A stretch of DNA of 64,000 bases from an uncultured Oscillospiraceae bacterium (GTDB lineage Bacteria > Bacillota > Clostridia > Oscillospirales > Ruminococcaceae): NCBI GenBank assembly GCA_910578255.1, contig CAJTQM010000003.1, forward strand, positions 1 through 64,000, read 5' to 3'. The stretch's first letter is position 1. The number at the start of each line of letters is the position of its first letter. A program made the translations under genes and the position numbers. Under the pieces are notes generated by a model. The model saw nothing but the letters and a program-made list of their open reading frames with translations. It did not search any database and was not told the DNA's origin. Below, piece after piece: positions 24,393 to 32,637 of the stretch.

Positions 24393-24478
24393 ATCCCCAA
24401 ACCTCCCTTTATTTTTTGCCGGACGGCGTTCGCGCCCGCCCGGCCCCTCCTTTTAAAAAAGCCGTGCCGCCCAGCGGC

Positions 24479-25324
24479 TTACTGAACGAATTTCTCTATG
24501 ATCCCCACCGTCACCGTCGCAACGCCCAAAATGGCGGTATACCAGGTGAACACTTTAAAATTCCCCGACCGGGCCAGCCAGCGCACCAGCTTAATTGCCA
24601 AAAAGCCCACAACCGCCGCCACGGCCATCCCCACCAGCATGGGCAGAAGGTCCATTTGGGTACCCGTCTCCAGCGCGTCCTTTACCTCGAAAATATTGGC
24701 GCCCAGCACCGCCGGGATGCCCAGAATAAAGGAGAACGCCACCGCGAATTCCCGGCCAAGCCCCGCGAAAATGCCGGCGGAAATGGTAGAGCCGGACCGG
24801 GACAGTCCCGGCAGCGGCGCGATTCCCTGCATAACGCCCACCAAAACCGCGTCTCGCGCCCGCATGTTGGAAGCGTCTTTTTTCCCGGGGGTCAGATGGT
24901 CCGCCAGATACAAAAGCCCGGCGGTGGCCAAAAAGCAGACACCCTCCACAATAATGTCGTTGTCGCTGGCAAGGGAGGTGTACCAGTCCCGCAAAAAGAA
25001 AAATACCAAAAGCGGCAACAGCGCCACCACCAGCATGAAGATCATCCGGCGGTGGGGGTCCGTTGTCCTAAAGGTAAATTTCCCGGTAAAAATGTCGCCG
25101 ATCATCCGGAAGAATTCCACAATCATCCCCCAGATTGTATCCCAAAAAGCGATACAGACCGCGATTAGGGTCCCCAGGTGCAGCAGGATGGAAAAAAGCC
25201 CCGCCGCCTCGCCCGACTGGCCGGTAAAATGCTGGTACAAGGACAGATGCCCTGAACTGGACACCGGCAAAAACTCGGTCAAGCCCTGGATAATCCCCTG
25301 CAAAATTGCGTCCCATAAACTCAT
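24479..25324 (-). CDS. uppP: Undecaprenyl-diphosphate phosphatase
   Basis: 281 residues, integral membrane. The signature QGLTEFLPVSSSGHLSLYQH (residues 13-32) contains the Glu and Ser of the active site, and GLSRSGSTIS (about 173-182) is the second conserved motif with the catalytic Arg. UppP/BacA dephosphorylates undecaprenyl-PP to recycle the lipid carrier of peptidoglycan synthesis. A good GAGGGGAC site precedes the ATG. About eight hydrophobic segments, as in the family. Confidence 0.95.
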   Translation of the reverse strand: MSLWDAILQGIIQGLTEFLPVSSSGHLSLYQHFTGQSGEAAGLFSILLHLGTLIAVCIAFWDTIWGMIVEFFRMIGDIFTGKFTFRTTDPHRRMIFMLVVALLPLLVFFFLRDWYTSLASDNDIIVEGVCFLATAGLLYLADHLTPGKKDASNMRARDAVLVGVMQGIAPLPGLSRSGSTISAGIFAGLGREFAVAFSFILGIPAVLGANIFEVKDALETGTQMDLLPMLVGMAVAAVVGFLAIKLVRWLARSGNFKVFTWYTAILGVATVTVGIIEKFVQ

Positions 25325-25397
25325 GATTGTCCCCTCCTAAATTGTCTTTCATCCATTGAAAAATACGATTTTTATGTAAAGGCCGGAATCCGGCTTT

Positions 25398-25601
25398 TTA
25401 AGCTTTTGTCCGAAACACCGCCCCCGGCTGGTACCTCGGGTCCAGATACAAGGCCGGATCGGTGGAAATAAGGCGGGTCACCGTCAGACCGTTCTGGCCC
25501 TGCAGCCCCTGCAAAAATCCGCCGGGCACCTGCTGCCAAACGCTGGCGTCCTCTGTTTTTTCCAGCATCTCCAGCGGGTCGATAATCGAGTGAATCAGCA
25601 T
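25398..25601 (-). CDS. YlzJ-like protein
   Basis: 67 residues starting MLIHSIIDPLEMLEKTEDAS and ending with LYLDPRYQPGAVF, matching the YlzJ family of spore-formers. It overlaps the end of tepA by 7 nt. In Bacillus the ylzJ gene has the same position between tepA and the spoIIIE region. Function unknown. Confidence 0.85.
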   Translation of the reverse strand: MLIHSIIDPLEMLEKTEDASVWQQVPGGFLQGLQGQNGLTVTRLISTDPALYLDPRYQPGAVFRTKA

Positions 25602-26308
25602 GACGGCTCCTCCTTTTTCTCTTTTTCAGGGCTCGATTCAATCAACTCGGTCAGCTTTTCCACCGCCTGGGCCAACCCGCCCAGCTGGTCGATCAGCCCT
25701 TCCTCCACCGCCTGCTCCCCATCCAGCACCGTGCCCATATCCATCACCAGTTCGCCGGTATTCATCATCAGCTGCCGAAAGCGCTTGGGATCCACCCCCG
25801 AATTGTCGGTGACAAAGCGGACGATCCGCTCCTGCATTTTGTCAAAATACGAAAGGGTCTGGGGAACGCCCAGCACCAGCCCGCTCATCCGCACCGGGTG
25901 GACGGTCATGGTGGCCGACGGGGCGATAAAGGAATACTGGGCGCTGCACGCCAACGGCACCCCGATGGAATGGCCGCCGCCCAGCACCAGCGAAACCACC
26001 GGCGTTTTCATGGTGGAAATCAGCTCCGCGATGGCAAGACCCGCCTCCACATCGCCGCCCACCGTGTTTAAAATCACAATCAGTCCCTCGATTTCCGGGT
26101 CCTGTTCAATGGCCACCAGTTGGGGGATCACATGCTCATACTTGGTGGTCTTATTCTGGGCCGGCAGAATATAGTGCCCCTCAATCTGGCCGATAATGGT
26201 CAGGCAGTGAATCACATGCTTGCCGTGGGTCTCGGTGGTCACCGATCCGCTTTCCTCAATTTGGCGCTGCTGCTGTTCTTGCTCTTTGGGATCCTTTTCG
26301 TCTGGCAT
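25595..26308 (-). CDS. tepA: TepA-like ClpP-family serine protease
   Basis: 237 residues. After a Glu/Gln-rich N-terminus, the ClpP/crotonase fold carries GGHSIGVPLA with the nucleophile Ser114 and MTVHPVR with His137, plus a GGDVEAGLAIA strand. TepA (translocation-enhancing protein) is a ClpP-like peptidase of spore-formers that degrades signal peptides in B. subtilis. A promoter with TTGTGG-N17-TATAAT lies upstream (26380-26408). Downstream overlap with ylzJ supports an operon. Confidence 0.88.
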   Translation of the reverse strand: MPDEKDPKEQEQQQRQIEESGSVTTETHGKHVIHCLTIIGQIEGHYILPAQNKTTKYEHVIPQLVAIEQDPEIEGLIVILNTVGGDVEAGLAIAELISTMKTPVVSLVLGGGHSIGVPLACSAQYSFIAPSATMTVHPVRMSGLVLGVPQTLSYFDKMQERIVRFVTDNSGVDPKRFRQLMMNTGELVMDMGTVLDGEQAVEEGLIDQLGGLAQAVEKLTELIESSPEKEKKEEPSC

Positions 26309-26379
26309 AGCCTTTCCTCCCCGAACCGTTTTTCCCTTATTCTGCCCGGCGGCGAAAGCGCTATCCCATACATAAACGT

Positions 26380-26408
26380 ATTATAGCAAAAAAATCGCCG
26401 TTCCACAA
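26380..26408 (-). promoter_or_regulatory. Sigma-A promoter for tepA
   Basis: On the minus strand TTGTGG (26403-26408) is followed by a 17-nt spacer and TATAAT (26380-26385), 72 nt upstream of the tepA start. Confidence 0.6.
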
Positions 26409-26555
26409 CCGAAAAAAGTCAAAAAAGAGAACTTGTGTTCCTTGTCCTTTTAAGGAAGTTCCCGCCTATCCCGACTCTTTCCCCTTTTTTCGCTGCATGG
26501 GCTTTTCCTTCTCCGGGCAGACTTGTATTAAGTTAAAAAAAGGGGGGACCGCCCA

Positions 26556-27299
26556 TTGGACCGGCAAAACCGGATCTGGTTTTTAGACGAAGCCCGCGGG
26601 CTTTTTATTTTGCTGATGGTGCTGCACCATGCCGCCTACGACGGGGTGGTCCTTTTGGGCTGGCCGCTGGATTTTCTGTTTTCCGGCTGGTTCGGCGCCG
26701 TCCGCACCTTTTTTGCCGGCGGATTTGTGCTCATCTCCGGCGCGGCCTGCCGCCTTTCCCGCAGCAATCTTCGCCGGGGATGCCGGTGCCTGTTGCTGGC
26801 GGCGGGGCTGTCGCTGATCACCGCTTTGTTTGTACCCTCCCAGAAAATCCGGTTCGGGGTGCTGCACCTTTTAGGCTGCGCCTTGCTGCTGTTTGCCCTG
26901 TTAAGGCCGCTTTTAGACCGGATCCCGCCCCTTTGGGGAGCCGCTTGGGGGCTGGCCCTTTTTCTTCTCTGCCTGCCGGTGCCAAAAGGACATCTGGGCC
27001 TGTTTTCCCGGCAGATCGCCCTGCCGGCTTTTTTGTACCGAAACGCCTTTACCGCCGCGCTGGGCTTTCCCGGCCCGGACTATTTTTCCGCCGATTATTT
27101 TCCCCTGATCCCCTGGCTGTTTCTTTTTTTGGCCGGGACCTGCCTGGGTGTGCCGCTGGCCCAGCGAAAAGGTCCGGCCGGACTGTACCGGCGGCACAGC
27201 CGCTTTTTCGCGGCGGCCGGGCAAAAATCCCTTTGGATCTATCTTTCCCATCAGCCCGCCTTATATCTTCTATTCTTTTTGTTCCGGCAATATTTTTAG
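26556..27299 (+). CDS. DUF1624 acyltransferase, copy 1
   Basis: 247 residues with about seven membrane segments. It opens RIWFLDEARGLFILLMVLHH, the conserved DEARG...HH motif of the DUF1624/heparan-alpha-glucosaminide N-acetyltransferase catalytic family; HH is a likely catalytic element. LSRSNLRRGCRC and FGVLHLLGCALLL also match. The start is TTG at 26556 with AGGGGGG upstream. A paralogue lies 95 nt downstream. Substrate unknown; probably acylates an envelope sugar. Confidence 0.75.
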   Translation: MDRQNRIWFLDEARGLFILLMVLHHAAYDGVVLLGWPLDFLFSGWFGAVRTFFAGGFVLISGAACRLSRSNLRRGCRCLLLAAGLSLITALFVPSQKIRFGVLHLLGCALLLFALLRPLLDRIPPLWGAAWGLALFLLCLPVPKGHLGLFSRQIALPAFLYRNAFTAALGFPGPDYFSADYFPLIPWLFLFLAGTCLGVPLAQRKGPAGLYRRHSRFFAAAGQKSLWIYLSHQPALYLLFFLFRQYF

Positions 27300-27394
27300 C
27301 TTTACAAATTCTTCCGGGAAGCGTATGCTGAAAGGGCCCGGCGGCTTTTTCCCGTCGCCGGAAAACGATTTTTTGACCGAAGGAGGGCTCTTTC

Positions 27395-28153
27395 TTGACC
27401 GTCAACGCTCCGGTAAAAGCCCCTGGACGCTATCCTTTTCTCGACGAGGCGCGCGGCGCCGCCGTTTTGATGATGATCGTCTACCATCTTTTGTACGACG
27501 GCGTCGTCTTCGCCGGATGGTCCGTCCCCCTGTTTTCCCCGCCGCTTTCCTACTGGCAGGACAGCATCGGCGCTTTGTTTATCCTGCTTTCCGGCTGTAT
27601 GTGTCATTTTTCCCGCAGCAACCTGCGCCGGGGCCTTCGCTGCCTGGGGGCCGCCTGCGCGATTACCGCCGTCACCTTTTTCTTTGTCCCCATCGTGGCC
27701 GACTGGTTTGGGGTGCTGCATTTTTTAGGCTGCGCCATGCTGCTTTACCCCCTTGCCCGGCCGCTTTTGGACCGCGTCCCGCCCTTGCCCGCCGCGCTGG
27801 TTTTGTTTTTGCTGTTCTGGATCACCTTTCCCGTAAACTCCCAAAAGCTTGGTGTAGCGCCGTTTCAAATCCCGCTGCCGACTTTTTTGTACCGCAACTT
27901 CTTCACCGCCATTTTAGGCTTTCCGCCGTACAATTTTGCCTCCAGCGATTACTATCCGCTGCTGCCCTGGATTTTTCTGTTTTTCTGCGGCAGCCTGTTG
28001 GGCCGAATCCTCCTTTCCTATGGGCCTTCCCGGCCGGGACTGTTTCGCTCCCACTGCCGGCCGCTGGCCTTTTTGGGGCGGCACAGCTTTTTTATCTACC
28101 TTGTCCATCAGCCGGTTTTATACGGGCTTTTCCTTCTGGCCGGCCGGCTGTAG
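27395..28153 (+). CDS. DUF1624 acyltransferase, copy 2
   Basis: 252 residues, a paralogue of the gene at 26556. It opens RYPFLDEARGAAVLMMIVYH and contains HFSRSNLRRGLRCLG and FGVLHFLGCAMLL in the same order. Here the motif is YHLL rather than the HHAA of copy 1, so the histidine pair differs. TTG start with AAGGAGGG. The two copies probably arose by tandem duplication. Confidence 0.75.
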   Translation: MTVNAPVKAPGRYPFLDEARGAAVLMMIVYHLLYDGVVFAGWSVPLFSPPLSYWQDSIGALFILLSGCMCHFSRSNLRRGLRCLGAACAITAVTFFFVPIVADWFGVLHFLGCAMLLYPLARPLLDRVPPLPAALVLFLLFWITFPVNSQKLGVAPFQIPLPTFLYRNFFTAILGFPPYNFASSDYYPLLPWIFLFFCGSLLGRILLSYGPSRPGLFRSHCRPLAFLGRHSFFIYLVHQPVLYGLFLLAGRL

Positions 28154-28276
28154 CCCGTCCATTAAAAAACGCCGAAGCGGCCGGTTTTTCGCCGTGTTGG
28201 TGGGATAGGCCGCAAAAAAATGTGAGAAAATTCCGAACTTTTTTTGCGGCGTCTTTTTTTCCGTATTGAAATTCGA

Positions 28277-28282
28277 TATAAT
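28277..28282 (+). promoter_or_regulatory. Possible -10 for the lipoprotein gene
   Basis: TATAAT at 28277-28282 lies about 80 nt before the OppA-like start. The -35 region is a T run, not a good hexamer, so confidence is low. Confidence 0.3.
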
Positions 28283-28362
28283 AAAGGTATCTTTTTGCGG
28301 ACTTTTGGAGCCGGCGTTCGTTTTATCCGGTGAAAACACAAAACAAAAAAAGGGGGGTCCGG

Positions 28363-29946
28363 ATGAAAAAGCCAATCTGTATGCTTCTGGCGCTGGCGAT
28401 TTTGCCGGCGCTGATTCTGTCCGGCTGCGCGGACAAAACCGCCGGTCAGGTGTTCCGGCTGGACATTTTGTCCGAGCCCGCCTCCCTCGACCCGCAGATC
28501 GCCACCTCCGACGATCAGGCGCTGATCCTTCTCAACACCATGGAGGGGCTTTTGAAGATGGACGAGGGCCAAAAGCCGGTACCGGCCGCCGCCGAAAGCT
28601 ATACCGTCTCCCCCGACGAGCGCACCTACACCTTTACCCTTCGAAAGGGGATGCTCTGGTCCGACGGCGAAACCCCCGTTACCGCCTACGATTTCCAGTT
28701 CGCCTTCCGCCGGCTGCTGGACCCCAAAACCCAGTCGCCCACCGCCGCCAATTTCACCTGTATCCGCGGCGGAGCCGCCGCCCTTTCGGGAGAAGGGAGC
28801 GTGCAGAGCATCGGCGTTGCCGCCCAGGACGCGTACACGCTGATTTTTACGCTGGAAAGTCCCAACCCTTCCTTTCTCTCGCTGCTGACCACCCCCGCCG
28901 CCCTTCCCTGCAATGAGGATTTCTTTTTGGCCTCCCGGGGGAAATACGGCGTATCGGATGAATTTATGCTTTTTAACGGGCCTTTTTTTATCCACAGTTG
29001 GGTGGAGGGGAACTACATCCATATGCGCAAAAATCACTCCTACTACGCAGAGGAATCGGTGATTCCTGCCGCCTTCCGGCTGTATATCAAAGATTCGTAT
29101 GATCTTGCCCGCCTATTAGACGGCGCGGTGGATGCGGCCGCCGTTTCCTTTTCCGATTTGGAAAAGCTAGACGAAACCTACCAAACCGTGCAGTTTTCCA
29201 ATATACTCTGGTCGGTCCTTCCCAATCTGGAGCGGCCGGCGCTGGCCAACCTGTCCATCCGGCAGGCGCTTTCTGCCAGTATCGACCGGCAGGCGCTTTC
29301 TGCCCACCTGGGAGAAAACCAGCATCCGGCCGCGATGCCGGTTCCGCCGGCAGTCACCCTGGGTGGCGAATCCTACCGGTCACAGACGGCAGACGCGCCG
29401 CGTTCCGCCCAGCCGGGATATACCGCTGCCGAACTGTTTCAAATCGGCTTAAAGGAACTGGCGCTGGAGGGGGCCCCCTCCCTTACGCTTTTGTGTCCGG
29501 ACCGAGACGGCATCCCTCTTCTGCTGAGCCATTTACAGCGCCAATGGCGCGACGCTTTGGGCGTTTTTATCAACATCGAGCCGGTGGACGCCCAAACCTT
29601 TTCCCAGCGCCTCGCCGGCCGGGACTACGATCTGGTTTTCTGCCCGGTAACCGCCTCTTACGACAGTCCCGAGGCGGTTTTGTCCCAGCTGTGCGGCGAA
29701 AGTTCCCTGACCGGCTGGCAAAGCGGCGAGATGGCCGAATTTCTCGCCCAGGCCAAAAGCGCCTCCACCGCCGCGGGGGTGCTGTCCGCCTACCGGCAGG
29801 CGGAGCAGACGCTTTTACAAAATGGGATCGTCCTGCCGCTTTTTTACGAGACCTCTTACTACGCCTCTGCGCCGTCGGTTACCGGCCTGCGCTTCTCCCC
29901 CTTTGGCTGCCGCGTGTACTTTTTAGAAGGCCGCAAGGAAGGATGA
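28363..29946 (+). CDS. Peptide ABC transporter substrate-binding lipoprotein (OppA-like)
   Basis: 527 residues. A lipobox LILSGC (Cys about 19) follows the N-terminal signal MKKPICMLLALAILPAL. SBP_bac_5 hallmarks: LDILSEPASLDPQIATSDDQ, RTYTFTLRKGMLWSDGETPV and AYDFQFAFRRLLDP. It should bind oligopeptides outside the membrane. No permease or ATPase gene is adjacent, so it is an orphan or works with a distant transporter. ATG at 28363 with GGGGGG before it is preferred to an upstream start 33 nt earlier. Confidence 0.88.
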   Translation: MKKPICMLLALAILPALILSGCADKTAGQVFRLDILSEPASLDPQIATSDDQALILLNTMEGLLKMDEGQKPVPAAAESYTVSPDERTYTFTLRKGMLWSDGETPVTAYDFQFAFRRLLDPKTQSPTAANFTCIRGGAAALSGEGSVQSIGVAAQDAYTLIFTLESPNPSFLSLLTTPAALPCNEDFFLASRGKYGVSDEFMLFNGPFFIHSWVEGNYIHMRKNHSYYAEESVIPAAFRLYIKDSYDLARLLDGAVDAAAVSFSDLEKLDETYQTVQFSNILWSVLPNLERPALANLSIRQALSASIDRQALSAHLGENQHPAAMPVPPAVTLGGESYRSQTADAPRSAQPGYTAAELFQIGLKELALEGAPSLTLLCPDRDGIPLLLSHLQRQWRDALGVFINIEPVDAQTFSQRLAGRDYDLVFCPVTASYDSPEAVLSQLCGESSLTGWQSGEMAEFLAQAKSASTAAGVLSAYRQAEQTLLQNGIVLPLFYETSYYASAPSVTGLRFSPFGCRVYFLEGRKEG

Positions 29947-29959
29947 TTTTTTCTATAGC

Positions 29960-29994
29960 AAAAGCCCTCCGGCCGTTTTGCCGGAGGGCTTTTT
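29960..29994. terminator. Terminator after the OppA-like gene
   Basis: AAAAGCCCTCCGGC pairs with GCCGGAGGGCTTTT around a TTTT-containing loop, followed by a T run. It lies between convergent genes. Confidence 0.85.
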
Positions 29995-30047
29995 AGACGA
30001 ATCGGGGTAGTATCCCGTGCGGATGCCGCCCCGATCTTTTCTCCTCT

Positions 30048-30584
30048 TTACAAAATGCGCATCATTTCAATGCGCACCTCGTGCTTTTGGGGATCCTCGT
30101 TGGAATAATGGAACAGGTCGAAGCCGCCGATGGCGTATCCCATCGACTGGTAAAACCCGATGGCCGGCAGGTTGCAGCTTTGGGTCTCCAGCACCATCAT
30201 TCTGGCCCCGGCCTTTCGGGACACCGAAAAAGCGTGCTTCATTAAAGAGGACCCAACCCCCTGGCCGCGAAACGGCTCCTCCACAAACAGATTGGTCACC
30301 CGCATCCGGTTGTTCCACCGCTCCAGGTTCAGTTCCAGATAACCCGCCATCTCCCCCTGGCCGGTCACCGCCCCAAACAGCCGCGGATCGCGCAGAAAGT
30401 CCTTCATCCAGGACACTTCCAGTTCCTTTTCCACCGGCTTTGGAAACGGCCGGGGGCAAAACGCAATCCGGCTGACTCCCTGCTCCTCGGTCATCTGGAT
30501 GTCCAGATACCCTTCGGTTTTGTAGCGAAACAGGCGGGTCTTCCCCTTCCAGGACCGGTCCAGTTCCACAATCTGAAACGCCAT
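30048..30584 (-). CDS. GNAT-family N-acetyltransferase
   Basis: 178 residues starting MAFQIVELDRSWKGKTRLFR; the acetyl-CoA-binding motif V-x-x-x-x-R-G-x-G reads LFVEEPFRGQGVGSSLMKHA (residues about 103-122), then a MMVLETQSCNLPAIGFYQSM segment. Substrate unknown. The ATG at 30584 follows AAAGGGGGTG; an upstream in-frame start lacks one. It lies 28 nt from the HAD gene on the same strand. Confidence 0.85.
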   Translation of the reverse strand: MAFQIVELDRSWKGKTRLFRYKTEGYLDIQMTEEQGVSRIAFCPRPFPKPVEKELEVSWMKDFLRDPRLFGAVTGQGEMAGYLELNLERWNNRMRVTNLFVEEPFRGQGVGSSLMKHAFSVSRKAGARMMVLETQSCNLPAIGFYQSMGYAIGGFDLFHYSNEDPQKHEVRIEMMRIL

Positions 30585-30612
30585 GCACTCACCCCCTTTA
30601 AAGCACTTTCTC

Positions 30613-31260
30613 TCAGCCAATCAGCGCTTTGACCGCCCGGGGAATTTCCGCCGCCGCCGAAACCCGAAGGTCGGCCTCATCCACCTCCCGGGGCAGATAG
30701 CCGTATTGGCACCCCACAAAGGGCAGCCCGTTGTCCCGGGCCGCCTGCATATCGTGATGACGGTCGCCCACCATCACCGCTTTGTCCGGCTGGATCTTTT
30801 CCAGCACCATTTTAAGCGTGTCCGATTTGGTGCAGCCGGGCTCGGCCCCCTGCAAATAGGTAAAATAAGGGGCCAATTCCAGCGCCTGTACGATTTTTTT
30901 CACATAGCCGTTGGTCCCGTTGGTGCAGACCGCCAGAATATACCCGTCGTCCGAAAGCCGCCGGATCATCTCCGGCACCCCGTCAAAGGTCCCGTGGTAC
31001 CGGTCGATGTTGCGGTACTCCGCCTCGGCGGTCAGGGCCATAAACTCCTCGAACCGCTCCATGGGCGCGCCGGGCACAAGCCCCTGGTAGATCTCCTCGT
31101 CCACACAGCCTATCAGCCGCAGGACCGTGTCGTCATCCGCCTGGGTGCCGGAAAATTGGCGCAGAACCTCTTTATAGGTGGGGATGATGAACAACTCAAT
31201 GCGGTTTAAGGTGCCGTCCATGTCGAAAACCACCAGCTTTTTCTCCTTCATCCTTCGCAC
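30613..31260 (-). CDS. HAD-family phosphatase (PGP-like)
   Basis: 215 residues. HAD motif I VVFDMDGTLNRIELFI (Asp nucleophile at about 12 and Asp 14), motif II VCTNGTNGY and motif III/IV MVGDRHHDMQAARDN, with a small helical cap. The layout resembles phosphoglycolate phosphatase-type proteins (subfamily IA). It lies 1 nt from the next HAD gene, so the two are co-transcribed. Confidence 0.8.
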   Translation of the reverse strand: MRRMKEKKLVVFDMDGTLNRIELFIIPTYKEVLRQFSGTQADDDTVLRLIGCVDEEIYQGLVPGAPMERFEEFMALTAEAEYRNIDRYHGTFDGVPEMIRRLSDDGYILAVCTNGTNGYVKKIVQALELAPYFTYLQGAEPGCTKSDTLKMVLEKIQPDKAVMVGDRHHDMQAARDNGLPFVGCQYGYLPREVDEADLRVSAAAEIPRAVKALIG

Positions 31261-31261
31261 C

Positions 31262-32074
31262 TCATTCGCCTAAAATAAACCGTTCCACCACCGCAGCCAC
31301 TCCGTCTTCGTCGTTGGAGGCGGTGATGTAGTCGGCGACTGCCTTTACCGGCTCCTGGGCGTTGGCCATCGCCACACCCAATCCCGCAAATTCGATCATC
31401 GACCGGTCGTTAAAACCGTCGCCGCAGGCGATCATCTGATCCTTGTTAAGGCCCAGATGCTCTAAAAGCTTTCCAAGCGAATAGGCCTTGTCGATATTCT
31501 TGGGCATAATCTCCAAAAAGAACGGCTCGGACCGTAAAACGCTTAAGGTATCCCCCAGCCGCGCCTTGACCTTCTGTTCCACCTGAGCAAGATACTCCCC
31601 GTCCTCCACCATCAGGCATTTGGTCACCGGGAAATTGACAAAGCTTTTAAAGTCCTCCACCTGCCGCACTTCCATTTGATTGATGCGCGATTCCAGTTCC
31701 ACATACTTGTCGTCCTTTTTCGGGGTGATCACCGTCTTGTCCAGATAGGTCATGATGTTGGTTTTGTACTCTTTCGACAGATCGTACAAAAGCGCGGGCA
31801 TTTCCGGCGGCAGGGTCTTTTGGTAGATGGCCTCGCCGGTTTGGGCATTGATAATCCGTCCGCCGTTAAAAGACAGGATGTATCCGCCGAAACGGCCCAA
31901 TTCCAGCTTTTCGGCCACCGGCATGATCCCGTAGGTGGGCCGTCCGGAGGCCAGCACCACCTTGACCCCCTTTTCCTGGGCCTTTTGCAGCGCCGCATGG
32001 GTCCGGGGGGTAATCTCCTTTTGGGAATTGGTCAGGGTACCGTCAATATCCAGCACCAAAATTTTGTAATCCAT
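31262..32074 (-). CDS. Cof-type HAD phosphatase
   Basis: 270 residues. Motif I ILVLDIDGTLTNSQKEITPR, motif II VVLASGRPTYG, motif IV ACGDGFNDRSMIEFAGLGVA, and a C2 cap domain between, as in the Cof/YidA type that acts on sugar phosphates and nucleotides. ATG at 32074 is chosen because GGAGAAGCAGT precedes it; an upstream start is possible. Confidence 0.85.
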   Translation of the reverse strand: MDYKILVLDIDGTLTNSQKEITPRTHAALQKAQEKGVKVVLASGRPTYGIMPVAEKLELGRFGGYILSFNGGRIINAQTGEAIYQKTLPPEMPALLYDLSKEYKTNIMTYLDKTVITPKKDDKYVELESRINQMEVRQVEDFKSFVNFPVTKCLMVEDGEYLAQVEQKVKARLGDTLSVLRSEPFFLEIMPKNIDKAYSLGKLLEHLGLNKDQMIACGDGFNDRSMIEFAGLGVAMANAQEPVKAVADYITASNDEDGVAAVVERFILGE

Positions 32075-32166
32075 ACTGCTTCTCCATTCCATTTGCATGA
32101 TAAAAATACCGCTGTCAGTATAGCATATTTGCGCTTGATCTGTCTATTTTTTTCGCCGCTGCGGGC

Positions 32167-32194
32167 TTGACTTTTTCTTTTGGTCTTGTACACT
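32167..32194 (+). promoter_or_regulatory. Promoter for the MGMT-like gene
   Basis: TTGACT-N16-TACACT, with the -10 at 32189-32194, 34 nt before the ATG at 32229. Confidence 0.6.
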
Positions 32195-32228
32195 GAAACT
32201 AAAATCCAAAGAAAAAGGGGCGGGTCTT

Positions 32229-32525
32229 ATGAATCGGGAGGATTTTTTCCCGCGGGTGTGGGAACTGGTGGCCGAGATCCCCTATGGGCAGGTGGCCACC
32301 TATGGACAGCTGGCAGAACTGCTGGGCTATCCCCGGCACGCCCGGCTGGTGGGCGCCGCCATGCGCTACGCGCCGGAGGGTCTGCCCTGCCATCGGGTCA
32401 CCGCCGGCGACGGACGCTGTTCTCCCCACTGGCCCGAACAGCAAATTCTGCTGGCGCAGGAAGGCGTTGCCATTTTGCCCGGCGGCAAGGCAGATCTTGC
32501 CCATTTTCGCTGGCAGAGTTTATGA
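32229..32525 (+). CDS. MGMT/ATL-family DNA-binding protein
   Basis: 98 residues that correspond to the C-terminal DNA-binding domain of O6-alkylguanine-DNA alkyltransferase. Helix-turn-helix RVWELVAEIPYGQVATYGQL is followed by RLVGAAMRYAPEGLPCHRVT. The PCHRV motif keeps the acceptor Cys, unlike the PWHRV of alkyltransferase-like proteins. The N-terminal domain is missing. It may repair or flag alkylated guanine. Strong -35/-10 promoter upstream. Confidence 0.8.
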   Translation: MNREDFFPRVWELVAEIPYGQVATYGQLAELLGYPRHARLVGAAMRYAPEGLPCHRVTAGDGRCSPHWPEQQILLAQEGVAILPGGKADLAHFRWQSL

Positions 32526-32637
32526 AAATTGGCAAAATCGCGCCGAACTGGCAATTTCTTTGCATTGATGCAAAGGGTTTTTTCGTGTTAGGCTGAACGC
32601 GGACCAAAAAGGTCAAATCAAAAACGGAGGAATCCTG

